Source: Pseudomonas mendocina
GTDB taxonomy: Bacteria; Pseudomonadota; Gammaproteobacteria; Pseudomonadales; Pseudomonadaceae
Length of the DNA: 64,000 nucleotides
Assembly: GCA_037482215.1 (NCBI GenBank)
Contig: CP148074.1
Span: forward strand, 930,001 to 994,000
Reading direction: 5' to 3'
The position numbers and the translations under genes were made by a program. Of this stretch, positions 48,701 to 56,619 are shown piece after piece. Each line of letters opens with the position of its first letter. The stretch's first letter is position 1. Below the pieces are notes generated by a model. It saw nothing but the letters and a program-made list of their open reading frames with translations, ran no database searches and was not told the origin of the DNA.

Positions 48701-49395
48701 ATTTCATCCAGCGGGCGCTCGAACTTGACCATGCTGTAGTAGGAGCGGTTGATCCGGTAGTAGGCGCTGATCACGTCATCGATGTAAACATCGACGTGCC
48801 CGAACGATACCGCAGCGATGGCATTGTCATGGGTGTCGTAGGTGATGAAGCGGGTATTCGGGAAGAACATCTTCAGGGTGTCGGCATGCTCACGTACGAC
48901 AGCGGCGCGCAGGCCAGACAGGTCAGACGGGATTGGTTCAAGACGATCATCCCGCTTGAATACCACCAGTCGCTCCTTGAGGAACGGATGACTGGTTAAA
49001 ACTGCTTCGTTGTCGAGTGCGCTGCTGTGACTGCTGAGCAGATCTACGGTGCCCTCCTGCAAAGCGTTGTAGAGCTGTTGACGGTTGGCAAAAGCCGTCA
49101 CCTGAATGTTCATGCCTAATAGCTGGGCGATCATGCCAATTATATCAGCAGATAAACCTTCGTATTTCTCATCCTCGTAATGAACCTGATAGGGCGGTTG
49201 TTCATCTTTAATGATGCCAATTGTCAGCGTTCTCTTTTGGCGTAACCAGTTCCAATCTTCGACGGTGATCTTCATATCCTGGTGTTGAATATGTGCTGTG
49301 CTATAAAGATACGTAGGTTGAGCAGCAGAAGCGGTTAAAGACAGAGTGATAAGGATAAATAATATGTATGGATATTTGATTTTTTTTATGACCAT
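45742..49395 (-). CDS. BvgS/EvgS-like unorthodox hybrid histidine kinase
   Basis: A 1217-residue protein. It has a signal peptide (MVIKKIKYPYILFILITLSLTASA), two tandem periplasmic solute-binding (Venus flytrap) domains (about 45-285 and 290-525), a transmembrane helix (ILEIVIAATLLLMMSLIWVF, about 545-565), a PAS domain (LTDSMPPPLYVRDVEGRLLS), HisKA with FLATMSHEIRTPMNAVIG, an ATPase domain (LSNLTSNAIKF, DTGIGIS, GAGLGLVICRSL), a receiver with Asp in VVITDCRMPGMDG and an Hpt domain with AHRIKGAAQVVG. All relay residues are intact. It should feed the neighbouring regulator, whose acceptor Asp is not conserved. The inducing signal is unknown. Confidence 0.95.
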   Translation of the reverse strand: MVIKKIKYPYILFILITLSLTASAAQPTYLYSTAHIQHQDMKITVEDWNWLRQKRTLTIGIIKDEQPPYQVHYEDEKYEGLSADIIGMIAQLLGMNIQVTAFANRQQLYNALQEGTVDLLSSHSSALDNEAVLTSHPFLKERLVVFKRDDRLEPIPSDLSGLRAAVVREHADTLKMFFPNTRFITYDTHDNAIAAVSFGHVDVYIDDVISAYYRINRSYYSMVKFERPLDEIPAGQYSYAVRKDNQYLLNLINSALDSIGKERLHRIAKRWVGSGLIPNNEPIALTTNEARWIERNPTVRLVINDGLAPVAFFTSEGVFSGIAADLFDLISQRTGLKFEVTSHMGGFPDKISALEKDKADLAILISDQDIGDQLRLSRPILASPYVLVTRPEDATQVLSAKRLANEHLAIAANHIDPAKVHLAYPHSTIAMATTALDAMHLVQEGEAKAAIMSLPTARYYTARWFHNQLAIADTLPMGINTTRFAMRPGDSELESIINKVLSEVPPDEMNAIASRWRTLPSMSEQSWRNYEQVILEIVIAATLLLMMSLIWVFYLRRQISAREHAEKALKDQLQFVETLTDSMPPPLYVRDVEGRLLSCNRSYLECFGVEAKDVLNKTLIELPFEHIERKPEFHRSYLEAIRTGNTIKDVINVNMRGRKVWLDHWIRPFMDSAGKIKGVICGWIDITEHQNLISQLEVAKNQADEASRAKTTFLATMSHEIRTPMNAVIGILELVLKRTELTSNDRNSIEIAHTSAKSLLELIGDILDIARIESGRLNLSLKRANLRELVESVARIFEGLARQKELTLNVDIDTSVNCDVLIDAMRFKQILSNLTSNAIKFTDEGSVCIRISGDNTDTTTLRIAMSVADTGIGISEQDQQQLFHPFSQVNPRANIREGAGLGLVICRSLCKMMGGSLVMHSELGRGTRVEVELRLQILDPVEESTPTPLTCNQTARCLQVLVVDDHAVNREILHQQLLYLGHEVSEAENGLEALQQWRTQPFDVVITDCRMPGMDGHDLTRAIRLEETGHHEEPTIILGLTADAQPDEIQRCIQAGMNDCLIKPIGLDVLEKLLFKVNKTDSAPDQCEPGPDSESRYFCMSSLKSLSGNKPKVFERLIYELIRNNQQDLDALIKHFTTQNLTEIAEIAHRIKGAAQVVGADALLECCEQLELACQGSHVSLDEVDSCLKRIKAEINAQKELLLDILARTQNKYEPEI

Positions 49396-49805
49396 TTTTA
49401 GATGTGGTAATTTTAAGGTTTGGATTTGTGAATGCTAATTGGAGTCGGGGTGTTAAAAATACATAATGATTTTCTGGAAATTTGTATAAATATTAGTGGG
49501 GTATTATAAGGGGGATTTCGGGAGGCGGATTAAGAATAATCCTATGATTACTGTGGGGTGGGAGGATTGGTCCTAAGGGACTAGTGAAATGGTGTGGGGG
49601 TGTGTTGGGGGTAAGTATATGCTGTGTTGTTCTGAGCTTTCGAGATTCTTATGCGTATTTGTTACATGTGTTTTTTATCATTCAGATAATAAACACTGGC
49701 GTGTTTTCGTAAAAAAGACGCAGGCTCGCGCTAAGGTGATTTATAGAGATTTTTCGATGCTTGAGCCTGGCTAAACGAGTGAATTTCTAACATTGCAGGG
49801 CGAAT
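49396..49805. other. AT-rich gene-free segment
   Basis: About 410 nt between the start of the BvgS-like gene and the end of the AraC gene. It is strikingly AT-rich compared with surroundings (for example TTGTATAAATATTAGTGGGGTATTATAAG at 49483-49511). The BvgS-like promoter is likely here. No frame in it looks coding, and no terminator was recognised. Confidence 0.6.
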
Positions 49806-50815
49806 TTAGTTGGAGTTAATTCGGCGCACAGTTGTTGATGGGGTTTCACCGAACAGATCCTTGTAATACGCACTGAACATTCCCAAGTGCCAGAATCCCC
49901 AATGTGCAGCAATTTCGCTGATTAGCAGTTCACCAGGTGTAGATGTCAGTAACTCGCGATGAGCGCCATGCAGTCTTATGTAGCGTAGGAATGTAACAGG
50001 ATTGATGTTTAAAACTTTCTGGAAAGCGTAGTGCAATGTTCGTCGGCTAATGCGAAGTTCATGACATATTTCTAGTACTGTAGGTGGGTTACTCCTGCGT
50101 GAGAGGATGTACTCCCTGGCTTTTTCAACAATATGGCGGTGGACAAATTGTCCAGTATTGTGTGGTTTGATTTTACCTAGTTTGCACAAACCGCTGAATA
50201 GAGTACTCAGCAGATCGTCATGCAGATTTTGAATGGCGCTGGCATCTCTCAGAGCAGCGGGATTATGGCTTATACCTTCAAAAAACCGGAGAAAACTCTG
50301 TCGCAGGTATTCGGATAGTTGGTGTGAGGTTGGCTCAACTCCGCTGATTTGACAGACTTGACCAATGTTGACCTCTTCGATTGTGTCGGCGTAACTACGG
50401 ATCAGTTCTTGATCAATTGCGGCAACGAAGATGTCCGATATTTCCGGTGTTTTGAACTTTAGCTCAGAGTTTGGCTTGAGAAAAAAAACGAGTCCTTCTC
50501 TAGCCTGTCTCCACACCAGAAACCCTCTCCGTTTACGGTTATCGGAACCCCCAGTGCTACGCTATTGGCCCAAGGTTGGCCGTGTTGGTCTACAGCTTTA
50601 TTCATGGTTTCACGAAATAGCTGGATTGGACCTAGTGAGATATCACTGAGGTGCCCCTGAAAGTTACCTTTGCCAATTTGTACGTAATCTTGCTTCCATT
50701 TTGGTAGCGCCCATGCTTGCAGGAAAACGTCATTGGTTTCGAGTTGGACAAGAGATGCCGCTACAGGCAGTTGACTGTTGTCCGACAACGGAGTGTTGCC
50801 AGTTGGGATGCTCAT
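49806..50815 (-). pseudogene. AraC-family regulator, frameshifted (QhpR-like)
   Basis: Two overlapping frames make one AraC-family protein of about 335 residues. The first (50815 to 50459) gives the N-terminal domain from MSIPTGNTPLSDNS to GFWCGDRLEKDSFFF; the second continues as LKPNSELKFKTPEIS... through the C-terminal double HTH (ICHELRISRRTLHYAFQKVL, IAAHWGFWHLGMFSAYYKDLFGETP). They join in a run of eight T residues on the coding strand (plus strand A at 50481-50488); one extra or one repeated base restores the frame. It may be a true mutation, a phase-variable site, -1 slippage (T TTT TTC) or sequencing error. In Paracoccus the qhp operon is activated by an AraC regulator, QhpR, and this gene sits beside the amine-oxidation locus, so it is its likely regulator. 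Confidence 0.8.
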
Positions 50816-51194
50816 CGGCTTGCCTCACCGGTCATTCAAGATGACCTCATTGTTATTATGTCGCTGACAGCGAAAGCGTGATTAATGGGCTGTGTCCGGG
50901 ATGACTCTTGGTTGGCACATATTTACCTTTTGTAATCATTAGTAACATGTACCTGCTTGGCAAGCATCACGGCAGCTATGCAATCAGAGGTTGCCGATTT
51001 TTGATAGTCAAAAGCTGGGTTATGCCATTCCTCGATAAAGGCTTTGTCGCTCAGTTCATACACTGCCCATAGGCGGCGCAGAAGAATTCTGCAGCCTGAA
51101 TATCGTCACTTCATCTTCTGCCTGACAAGGCATTTGCAAATGCTTGGTATGGCAGGGGCGTGTGCCGGTCATAACAAATACAGAGGAATACCCG
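50816..51194. promoter_or_regulatory. Divergent promoter region between AraC gene and aldehyde dehydrogenase gene
   Basis: This 379-nt region should hold the promoters of both genes. It contains a perfect 14-bp palindrome GCATTTGCAAATGC at 51130-51143, about 52 nt before the dehydrogenase start, and GGGATGACTC at 50898-50907; the reverse-complement sense of GTGTCATCCC at 53146-53155 upstream of qhpA matches eight to nine of those bases. Both are candidates for regulator binding. No coding frame is evident. Confidence 0.4.
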
Positions 51195-52715
51195 ATGATT
51201 TACGTAAACCCGAACCAGCCAGGCTCTGTCCTTCAACTTAAACCGCGCTATGGCAACTACATCAATGGCGAATTCGTCGCTCCGGTAAACGGTGTCTACT
51301 TCACCAACACCAGCCCGGTTGATGGTTCGGTCATCGGTGAATTCCCGCGTTCCGACCGTGACGATATCGAGCGGGCGCTGGATGCTGCTCACGCCGCGGC
51401 AGACGCCTGGGGCCGTACTTCGGTTCAGGAGCGTTCCCACATCCTGCTGAAAATCGCTGACCGCATTGAGCAGAACCTGGAGCTGCTAGCTGTTACTGAA
51501 ACCTGGGACAACGGTAAGCCGGTTCGCGAAACCCTTAACGCCGACATCCCGCTGGCGGCTGACCACTTCCGTTATTTCGCTGGCTGCCTGCGCGCTCAAG
51601 AAGGCTCCACTGCCGAAATCAACGACACCACTGCGGCCTACCACTTCCACGAGCCTCTGGGCGTTGTTGGCCAGATCATTCCGTGGAACTTCCCGCTGCT
51701 GATGGGCGCTTGGAAACTGGCTCCGGCCCTGGCTGCCGGTAACGCCATCGTGCTCAAGCCTGCTGAGCAAACTCCGCTGGGCATCACTGTACTGATGGAG
51801 CTGATCGGTGACCTGCTGCCCAAAGGCGTACTGAACGTGGTGCAAGGCTTCGGCCGCGAAGCCGGTGAAGCGCTGGCCACCAGCAAGCGTATCGCCAAAA
51901 TCGCCTTCACCGGTTCCACGCCGGTTGGCTCGCACATCATGAAGTGCGCTGCTGAGAACATCATTCCGTCGACTGTAGAGCTGGGCGGCAAGTCGCCGAA
52001 CATCTTCTTCGAAGACATCATGAAAGCTGAGCCTGCCTTCATCGAGAAAGCAGCTGAGGGTCTGGTTCTGGCCTTCTTCAACCAAGGTGAAATCTGCACC
52101 TGCCCGTCCCGTGCACTGGTTCAAGAATCGATCTTCGAACCGTTCATGAACGAAGTGATGAAGAAGATCAAACAGATTAAGCGCGGCAACCCGCTGGACA
52201 CCGACACTATGGTCGGCGCACAGGCGAGCCAGCAGCAGTTCGACAAGATCATGTCCTACTTCGAGATCGCTCAGCAGGAAGGTGCCGAGCTGCTCACCGG
52301 TGGTGGCGCAGAGAAACTGGAAGGCAGCCTGGCAACGGGTTACTACATCCAGCCGACCCTGCTCAAAGGCCACAACAAAATGCGTATCTTCCAGGAAGAA
52401 ATCTTCGGCCCGGTGGTCAGTGTTGCCACCTTTAAGGACGAAGCTGAAGCCCTGGCAATCGCTAACGACACCGAGTTTGGTCTGGGCGCTGGCGTGTGGA
52501 CCCGCGACATCAACCGCGCGTACCGCATGGGCCGTGGCATCAAGGCCGGTCGTGTATGGACCAACTGCTACCACCTGTACCCGGCGCACGCTGCGTTCGG
52601 TGGTTACAAGAAATCTGGCGTAGGCCGCGAAACCCACAAGATGATGCTCGACCACTATCAGCAAACCAAAAACCTGCTGATCAGCTACGACATCAACCCA
52701 CTGGGTTTCTTCTGA
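51195..52715 (+). CDS. exaC: NAD-dependent aldehyde dehydrogenase, ExaC-like
   Basis: A 506-residue ALDH-superfamily enzyme, very like P. aeruginosa ExaC and HdhA. Catalytic Cys301 is in [13 protein letters not shown] and Glu263 in VELGGKSPN; the cofactor motif is FTGSTPVG. It oxidises aldehydes to acids with NAD in the cytoplasm. Beside a quinohemoprotein amine dehydrogenase locus, its likely substrates are the aldehydes made from primary amines. Start [13 protein letters not shown] at 51195 follows AGAGGA. The gene is followed by a hairpin and a small membrane gene. Confidence 0.92.
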   Translation: MIYVNPNQPGSVLQLKPRYGNYINGEFVAPVNGVYFTNTSPVDGSVIGEFPRSDRDDIERALDAAHAAADAWGRTSVQERSHILLKIADRIEQNLELLAVTETWDNGKPVRETLNADIPLAADHFRYFAGCLRAQEGSTAEINDTTAAYHFHEPLGVVGQIIPWNFPLLMGAWKLAPALAAGNAIVLKPAEQTPLGITVLMELIGDLLPKGVLNVVQGFGREAGEALATSKRIAKIAFTGSTPVGSHIMKCAAENIIPSTVELGGKSPNIFFEDIMKAEPAFIEKAAEGLVLAFFNQGEICTCPSRALVQESIFEPFMNEVMKKIKQIKRGNPLDTDTMVGAQASQQQFDKIMSYFEIAQQEGAELLTGGGAEKLEGSLATGYYIQPTLLKGHNKMRIFQEEIFGPVVSVATFKDEAEALAIANDTEFGLGAGVWTRDINRAYRMGRGIKAGRVWTNCYHLYPAHAAFGGYKKSGVGRETHKMMLDHYQQTKNLLISYDINPLGFF

Positions 52716-52730
52716 TTTCTGTTACTTGAG

Positions 52731-52746
52731 CGCCCCGTAAGGGGCG
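52731..52746 (+). other. Hairpin between exaC and the small membrane gene
   Basis: CGCCCC at 52731-52736 pairs with GGGGCG at 52741-52746 around GTAA, 16 nt after the exaC stop and 6 nt before the Shine-Dalgarno of the next gene. No T-run is present, so it may allow read-through into the downstream operon or act as a processing site. Confidence 0.55.
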
Positions 52747-52761
52747 TCATCAGGAGCTGTA

Positions 52762-52878
52762 ATGAATGAGATCAGTTGGCGTTCGTTTGCCTGTTTTTTT
52801 GCTGTGGGCCTGGCGTTGTGCGGTGCGCTTGTATTTCTGGCTGCGCTGGTCGGGCTCTTACTTCAATTTGGTCCGTGA
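52762..52878 (+). CDS. Small single-pass membrane protein (38 residues)
   Basis: ATG 52762 follows CAGGAG (52751-52756) by five bases, and the frame ends at TGA 52876-52878. The peptide MNEISWRSFACFFAVGLALC then GALVFLAALVGLLLQFGP is one uninterrupted hydrophobic helix after a short polar start. It lies between the aldehyde dehydrogenase and qhpA. No family recognised. The well-formed ribosome site, full hydrophobic composition and absence of a competing frame support a real gene. Role unknown; it could be a small membrane partner of amine oxidation or transport. Confidence 0.6.
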   Translation: MNEISWRSFACFFAVGLALCGALVFLAALVGLLLQFGP

Positions 52879-53180
52879 ACGATGCGTTTAGTTATGAGTG
52901 CTGAAAGCTCTCTGAGAGCACGTTGCTCGGCTAGGCCTCAACGCTTTTGTGCCGGGATTTTTCGGGGTGGCCTGCGTTCTCCGGTAGCTATCCCAGCTGA
53001 CCCGATGCGGAAAACCTTGCCGATTCCTGATAGCCGTGCAGGCCTGTGTTGCCAAAACACGATACCGGTCGGAGCTGGCAGTTCGTAGCCTTGTCACCAG
53101 TGCTGATCGGGCCTTAACAAGATCATCTGTAACCGCGGTCAGCATGTGTCATCCCATAAACAAGAATAAGGGTGCCAACA
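52879..53180. other. Region between small gene and qhpA
   Basis: 302 nt with no convincing gene; a frame beginning 4 nt after the small gene (52882) is arginine-rich and non-coding in appearance. It probably contains the qhp operon promoter. The AAGG-rich stretch at 53162-53171 lies 10 nt before the qhpA start. No -24/-12 pair with correct spacing was found. Confidence 0.5.
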
Positions 53181-54794
53181 ATGCGCGCGCAAAGTGCCAG
53201 TGTAATTCCCCTGCGGCCGCTGCTGCTATCCATGGCGATTTCGGTCGTTCCTTTCCTTGCCCAGGCTGAAACAGCCGATGCGGCCAAAGCTCTGCTCAAC
53301 AGTAAATGCATGACCTGCCACTTGCCCACCGAGGGTGAAGGGTTGAACCGTATCGATGAGTCACGTCGCACGCCGGAAGGCTGGGATATGACCATTGTCC
53401 GCATGATGCAGGCCCATGGCCTGAAGATCACCACTGAGGAACGTCAGACGCTGGTCAAGTACCTAGCTGATACTCATGGCCTGGCGCCTGAAGAGGTTGA
53501 GGGCCGTCGTTATCTGCTGGAGCGTGACTTTACTCTGGTGGAGAAACCTGACGATCAGCTGGTTGCCGACACGTGCGCCCGTTGCCACTCTTACGGCCGT
53601 ATTGCGTTGCAGCGCCGTACTGAGGATGACTGGCGCAAGATGGTGCACTTCCATGTTGGTCAGTATCCGGTGATCGAGATCCAGGCAAGCGGTCGTGATC
53701 GTGACTGGTGGGATATTGCTTCAGGTGAGGTGCCGAAGCGTCTGGGTAAAATGTATGGCCACGAGTCCGATGCCTGGCGCAAATGGGTTCAGCAGGCGCA
53801 TGTCAGCGCCGCCGGTGAGTGGCGACTGGTTGGCCATCGTCCGGGATGGGGCACCTATGAAGGTGTAGCGACTATCGCCAGCACCGGTGATGACAACTAC
53901 AGCATCAAAGTCACCTACAACTACGCTAACGGCAAGCAGGAAACCGCAGAAGGCAAGGCGGTGATGTACACCGGTTATGAGTGGCGCGCGACCCTGAAAC
54001 AGGGGGATCTGGATGTGCGCCAGGTGTTCACCTTGTCACCCGATGGCAAGACCCTGTCCGGTCGTTGGTATCAGCAAGGTGTGGACTCCATCGGCGGTCG
54101 TCTGCAGGCCGTGCGTGCAGGTAAAGATGCACCGGCACAACTGCTGGCAGTTGAGCCGAGTTACATCAAGGCCGGTACGACTCAGCGCGTAGCCCTTTAC
54201 GGTAATAACCTGAGCGGTGATGTGCAGCTGGGTGAGGGTGTTGAGGTCGTCAAGGTTCTCGAAAACACACCGGGCAAAGTGGTTGTCGAGGCTCGTGCTG
54301 CAGCCGGTGCCAAAGATGGCGCGCGTAATGTGGCTGTCGGCAACAGCCAGCTGGATAAAGGTCTGGCGCTGTATCAGAAGGTCGACTTCATCAACATCGA
54401 ACCGGGTTATGCCATGGCCCACATCGGTGGCAACGGTGGTTCCCGTCCGAAAGTTCCGGTTCAGTTCGAGAGTGTTGGTTATGCCTACGGCGCTGACGGC
54501 AAGGCGGGCACTGCTGACGACATCCGCCTGGGTTACTTCCCGGCTACCTGGTCGGTGGACGATCTCAACGAATACGCCGCGCAACTGCGCGATAAGGAGT
54601 TCGCCGGCACGCTGCAAGAAAATGGCCTGTTTATTCCGGGCGACGCAGGTCCGAACCCGAAACGCAAATACGGCACCAACAACGCAGGTGAGTTGAAGGT
54701 GACAGCTGTAGTCGATGACGCCGGGCGCAAGGTTGAAGCCAGCAAGCCGCTGGTGGTGACCGTGCAGCGCTGGAACGACCCGTCTATTCGCTGA
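53181..54794 (+). CDS. qhpA: Quinohemoprotein amine dehydrogenase alpha subunit (diheme)
   Basis: A 537-residue periplasmic protein, the 60 kDa alpha subunit of QHNDH (PeaA in P. putida). It begins with a signal peptide (MRAQSASVIPLRPLLLSMAI, ending near AQA). Two c-type heme motifs are CMTCH (Cys43, Cys46, His47) and CARCH (Cys132, Cys135, His136). The rest is beta domains of the enzyme family (LAVEPSYIKAGTTQRVALYG, LGYFPATWSVDDLNEYAAQLRD). It carries electrons from the CTQ cofactor of QhpC to an external acceptor such as azurin. First gene of the qhp operon; qhpD follows after 19 nt. Confidence 0.95.
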   Translation: MRAQSASVIPLRPLLLSMAISVVPFLAQAETADAAKALLNSKCMTCHLPTEGEGLNRIDESRRTPEGWDMTIVRMMQAHGLKITTEERQTLVKYLADTHGLAPEEVEGRRYLLERDFTLVEKPDDQLVADTCARCHSYGRIALQRRTEDDWRKMVHFHVGQYPVIEIQASGRDRDWWDIASGEVPKRLGKMYGHESDAWRKWVQQAHVSAAGEWRLVGHRPGWGTYEGVATIASTGDDNYSIKVTYNYANGKQETAEGKAVMYTGYEWRATLKQGDLDVRQVFTLSPDGKTLSGRWYQQGVDSIGGRLQAVRAGKDAPAQLLAVEPSYIKAGTTQRVALYGNNLSGDVQLGEGVEVVKVLENTPGKVVVEARAAAGAKDGARNVAVGNSQLDKGLALYQKVDFINIEPGYAMAHIGGNGGSRPKVPVQFESVGYAYGADGKAGTADDIRLGYFPATWSVDDLNEYAAQLRDKEFAGTLQENGLFIPGDAGPNPKRKYGTNNAGELKVTAVVDDAGRKVEASKPLVVTVQRWNDPSIR

Positions 54795-54813
54795 CCCATC
54801 AAGGAGCGATGCC

Positions 54814-56247
54814 ATGAGCGCGCTTTATGTAAACCGTTACAGCTTCCATGACGTGCAGGTGGACGGTCGGCGAATGCTGTTCCATATCCCATCCAGCGGA
54901 TTATTTGAGCTGGATGAATTGGGCGGCTCGCTGATCGATTTCCTCAAGGAAAACGAGCAGGTTTCTGCCGATGCCATGCGTCAGCGTTTTGATGGGCGGG
55001 TTGCCCCGGCCGATCTGGCGCAGACTCTGGAGAGCTTCCGCGAGCTGTCTATCCTCGGTGATGAACCGGCTACGCCGGATGCCGGGATGCAGGTGGAAAT
55101 TCGTCAGTTCCCGATCAGCACCGTGGTTCTGAACGTTAATACCGGCTGCAATCTGAGTTGCACTTATTGCTACAAGGAAGACCTCGCTGTCCCGACTAAG
55201 GGCGTGCGTATGGACTTCGAAACAGCCCGCAAGAGCATTGAGTTGCTACTGGCTGAAGGTGCCGCACACGAACGCATCAACGTGATCTTCTTCGGCGGGG
55301 AACCGCTGACCAACCTGCCGTTGATCAAGCAGGTGGTGGAGTACACGGAGCAGCGTTGTGCGGAACTGGGCAAGAAGGTCGACTTCTCCATGACCACAAA
55401 CGCCACCATGCTGACTGAAGAGATTGTCGATTACCTCGACAGCCACCGCTTCGGTATCTCCATCAGCATGGATGGGCCGCAGGCCGTGCACGACCGCCGA
55501 CGCATCACAGTCAGCGGGCAGGGCACTTATGCGGTGGTTGCGGCCAAGGCGCGAATGCTGCTTGAGCGCTATCGCTCTAAACCGGTCGGTGTGCGTGTGA
55601 CGCTGACGGCGGGCTTTACCGATGTGATCGCCATTCATGAGCACCTGAAGAACGATCTGGGCTTCTTTGAGGTGGGCTTTGCGCCTGCCACGTCGGGTCC
55701 GGTGACGGTGTTCAACCTGAGCAACGAAGAGCTGCGTCAGGTCTTCGACAGCATGATGGAACTGGGGCGTGCCTACCGTGACGCCGCGCTGGAGGGGCGC
55801 AATAACGGCTTCTCCAACATGCATCAGTTGATGAGCGATCTCTATGAAGGCCGCAAGAAGGCGCTGCCCTGCGGCGCAGGCGTGGGCTTGCTGGCGGTGG
55901 ATCACAAGGGCGATCTGAACCTGTGTCACCGCTTTACCGGCTCCGACATGCCGCGTTTCGGCAACGTTAACGAAGGGATTGCCAAGGAGGAGTTGGGGGC
56001 ATTCCTTGAAGGCGCCACCAGCCGCGCCAACAAGGGTTGTTCGACCTGCCGTATCCGCAACCTGTGTGCCGGGGGCTGCTATCACGAGTCCTACGCGCAC
56101 TTCGGCGACCCGTTATCACCGACCTATCACTACTGCGATCTGATGAGAGAGTGGGTGGATTTCGGTATCGAGATCTACACCGAAATCCTGCAGAAGACCC
56201 CGCTCTTCTTCAAACAACATCTGAGCACTCGGAGTGTCCAGCTATGA
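54814..56247 (+). CDS. qhpD: Radical SAM/SPASM peptide-crosslinking enzyme QhpD
   Basis: A 477-residue radical SAM enzyme. The [4Fe-4S] binding motif CNLSCTYC has Cys112, Cys116 and Cys119 (CX3CX2C). The C-terminal SPASM cysteine cluster spans about residues 409-452 ([19 protein letters not shown] ... YHYC). QhpD installs thioether bonds between Cys and Asp or Glu in QhpC before export. A preceding PqqD-like peptide-binding N-terminal domain (about 1-85) is suggested by length. Its stop overlaps qhpC by 4 nt, fitting enzyme-substrate coupling. Confidence 0.95.
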   Translation: MSALYVNRYSFHDVQVDGRRMLFHIPSSGLFELDELGGSLIDFLKENEQVSADAMRQRFDGRVAPADLAQTLESFRELSILGDEPATPDAGMQVEIRQFPISTVVLNVNTGCNLSCTYCYKEDLAVPTKGVRMDFETARKSIELLLAEGAAHERINVIFFGGEPLTNLPLIKQVVEYTEQRCAELGKKVDFSMTTNATMLTEEIVDYLDSHRFGISISMDGPQAVHDRRRITVSGQGTYAVVAAKARMLLERYRSKPVGVRVTLTAGFTDVIAIHEHLKNDLGFFEVGFAPATSGPVTVFNLSNEELRQVFDSMMELGRAYRDAALEGRNNGFSNMHQLMSDLYEGRKKALPCGAGVGLLAVDHKGDLNLCHRFTGSDMPRFGNVNEGIAKEELGAFLEGATSRANKGCSTCRIRNLCAGGCYHESYAHFGDPLSPTYHYCDLMREWVDFGIEIYTEILQKTPLFFKQHLSTRSVQL

Positions 56248-56561
56248 AACATATGAAAGCCATGAACATGAAGGCCCATCAAGTTGAAGTCGCGATGGAG
56301 AAGGGCGAGACAGAAGAAGTAGTCGCCATGGCGGCCGTGGTGGGCTGCGCCACCACCTTCGACCCGGGCTGGGAAGTAGACCCGTTTCTCGGTGTGGCAG
56401 GCCTGTGCCAGCCGATGGAAGCGGATCTCTATGGTTGCGCTGACCCATGCTGGTGGCCTGCACAGGTCCCGGACACGCTGCACAACCACACTGACTGGGG
56501 TAACGGCAAAGACGCTGCAGTCAAAGACTGGGCGGAATTGCAGTCGGTCTTCCCTAAATAA
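56244..56561 (+). CDS. qhpC: Quinohemoprotein amine dehydrogenase gamma subunit precursor
   Basis: A 105-residue precursor beginning at the overlapping ATGA (56244). Residues 1-28 are a leader ([20 protein letters not shown]...), then the gamma subunit. By comparison with the P. putida and Paracoccus gamma subunits, residues line up as Cys35-Glu44, Cys55-Asp61 and Cys69-Asp77 for the thioether links, and Cys65-Trp71 for the cysteine tryptophylquinone cofactor (motif [14 protein letters not shown]). All spacings match the known crosslinks exactly. The leader is removed by QhpE after QhpD and QhpG act. Short length makes the gene easy to miss. Confidence 0.95.
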   Translation: MKHMKAMNMKAHQVEVAMEKGETEEVVAMAAVVGCATTFDPGWEVDPFLGVAGLCQPMEADLYGCADPCWWPAQVPDTLHNHTDWGNGKDAAVKDWAELQSVFPK

Positions 56562-56580
56562 ATCACGTCAATGCATTCGG

Positions 56581-56606
56581 ACCTGTGTAGCGATCGCTAC
56601 ACAGGT
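56581..56606 (+). other. Perfect 26-bp palindrome between qhpC and qhpB
   Basis: ACCTGTGTAGCGA (56581-56593) is followed immediately by its exact reverse complement TCGCTACACAGGT (56594-56606). It is 19 nt beyond the qhpC stop and 3-4 nt before the AGAGGA ribosome site of qhpB. It would form a stable RNA hairpin that may protect the qhpADC mRNA or set the stoichiometry of QhpB; no T-run. Confidence 0.8.
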
Positions 56607-56619
56607 CAGAGGAAGTCAT

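Noticed and set aside
49589..49774. 61-codon frame in the AT-rich spacer
   Set aside because: Cysteine- and valine-rich translation with no family, weak start context, and in non-coding-looking DNA.
50912..50927. Possible sigma-54 -24/-12 promoter TTGGCACATATTTACC before exaC
   Set aside because: The GG at -24 is good, but the -12 element reads CC rather than GC at the required spacing.
52882..53088. 68-codon frame just after the small membrane gene
   Set aside because: Arginine- and proline-rich, no ribosome site of its own, and it occupies the likely qhpA promoter.
56037..56243. Longer in-frame start for the gamma subunit gene
   Set aside because: This part is out of frame inside qhpD; the overlapping ATG at 56244 gives the known leader and length.
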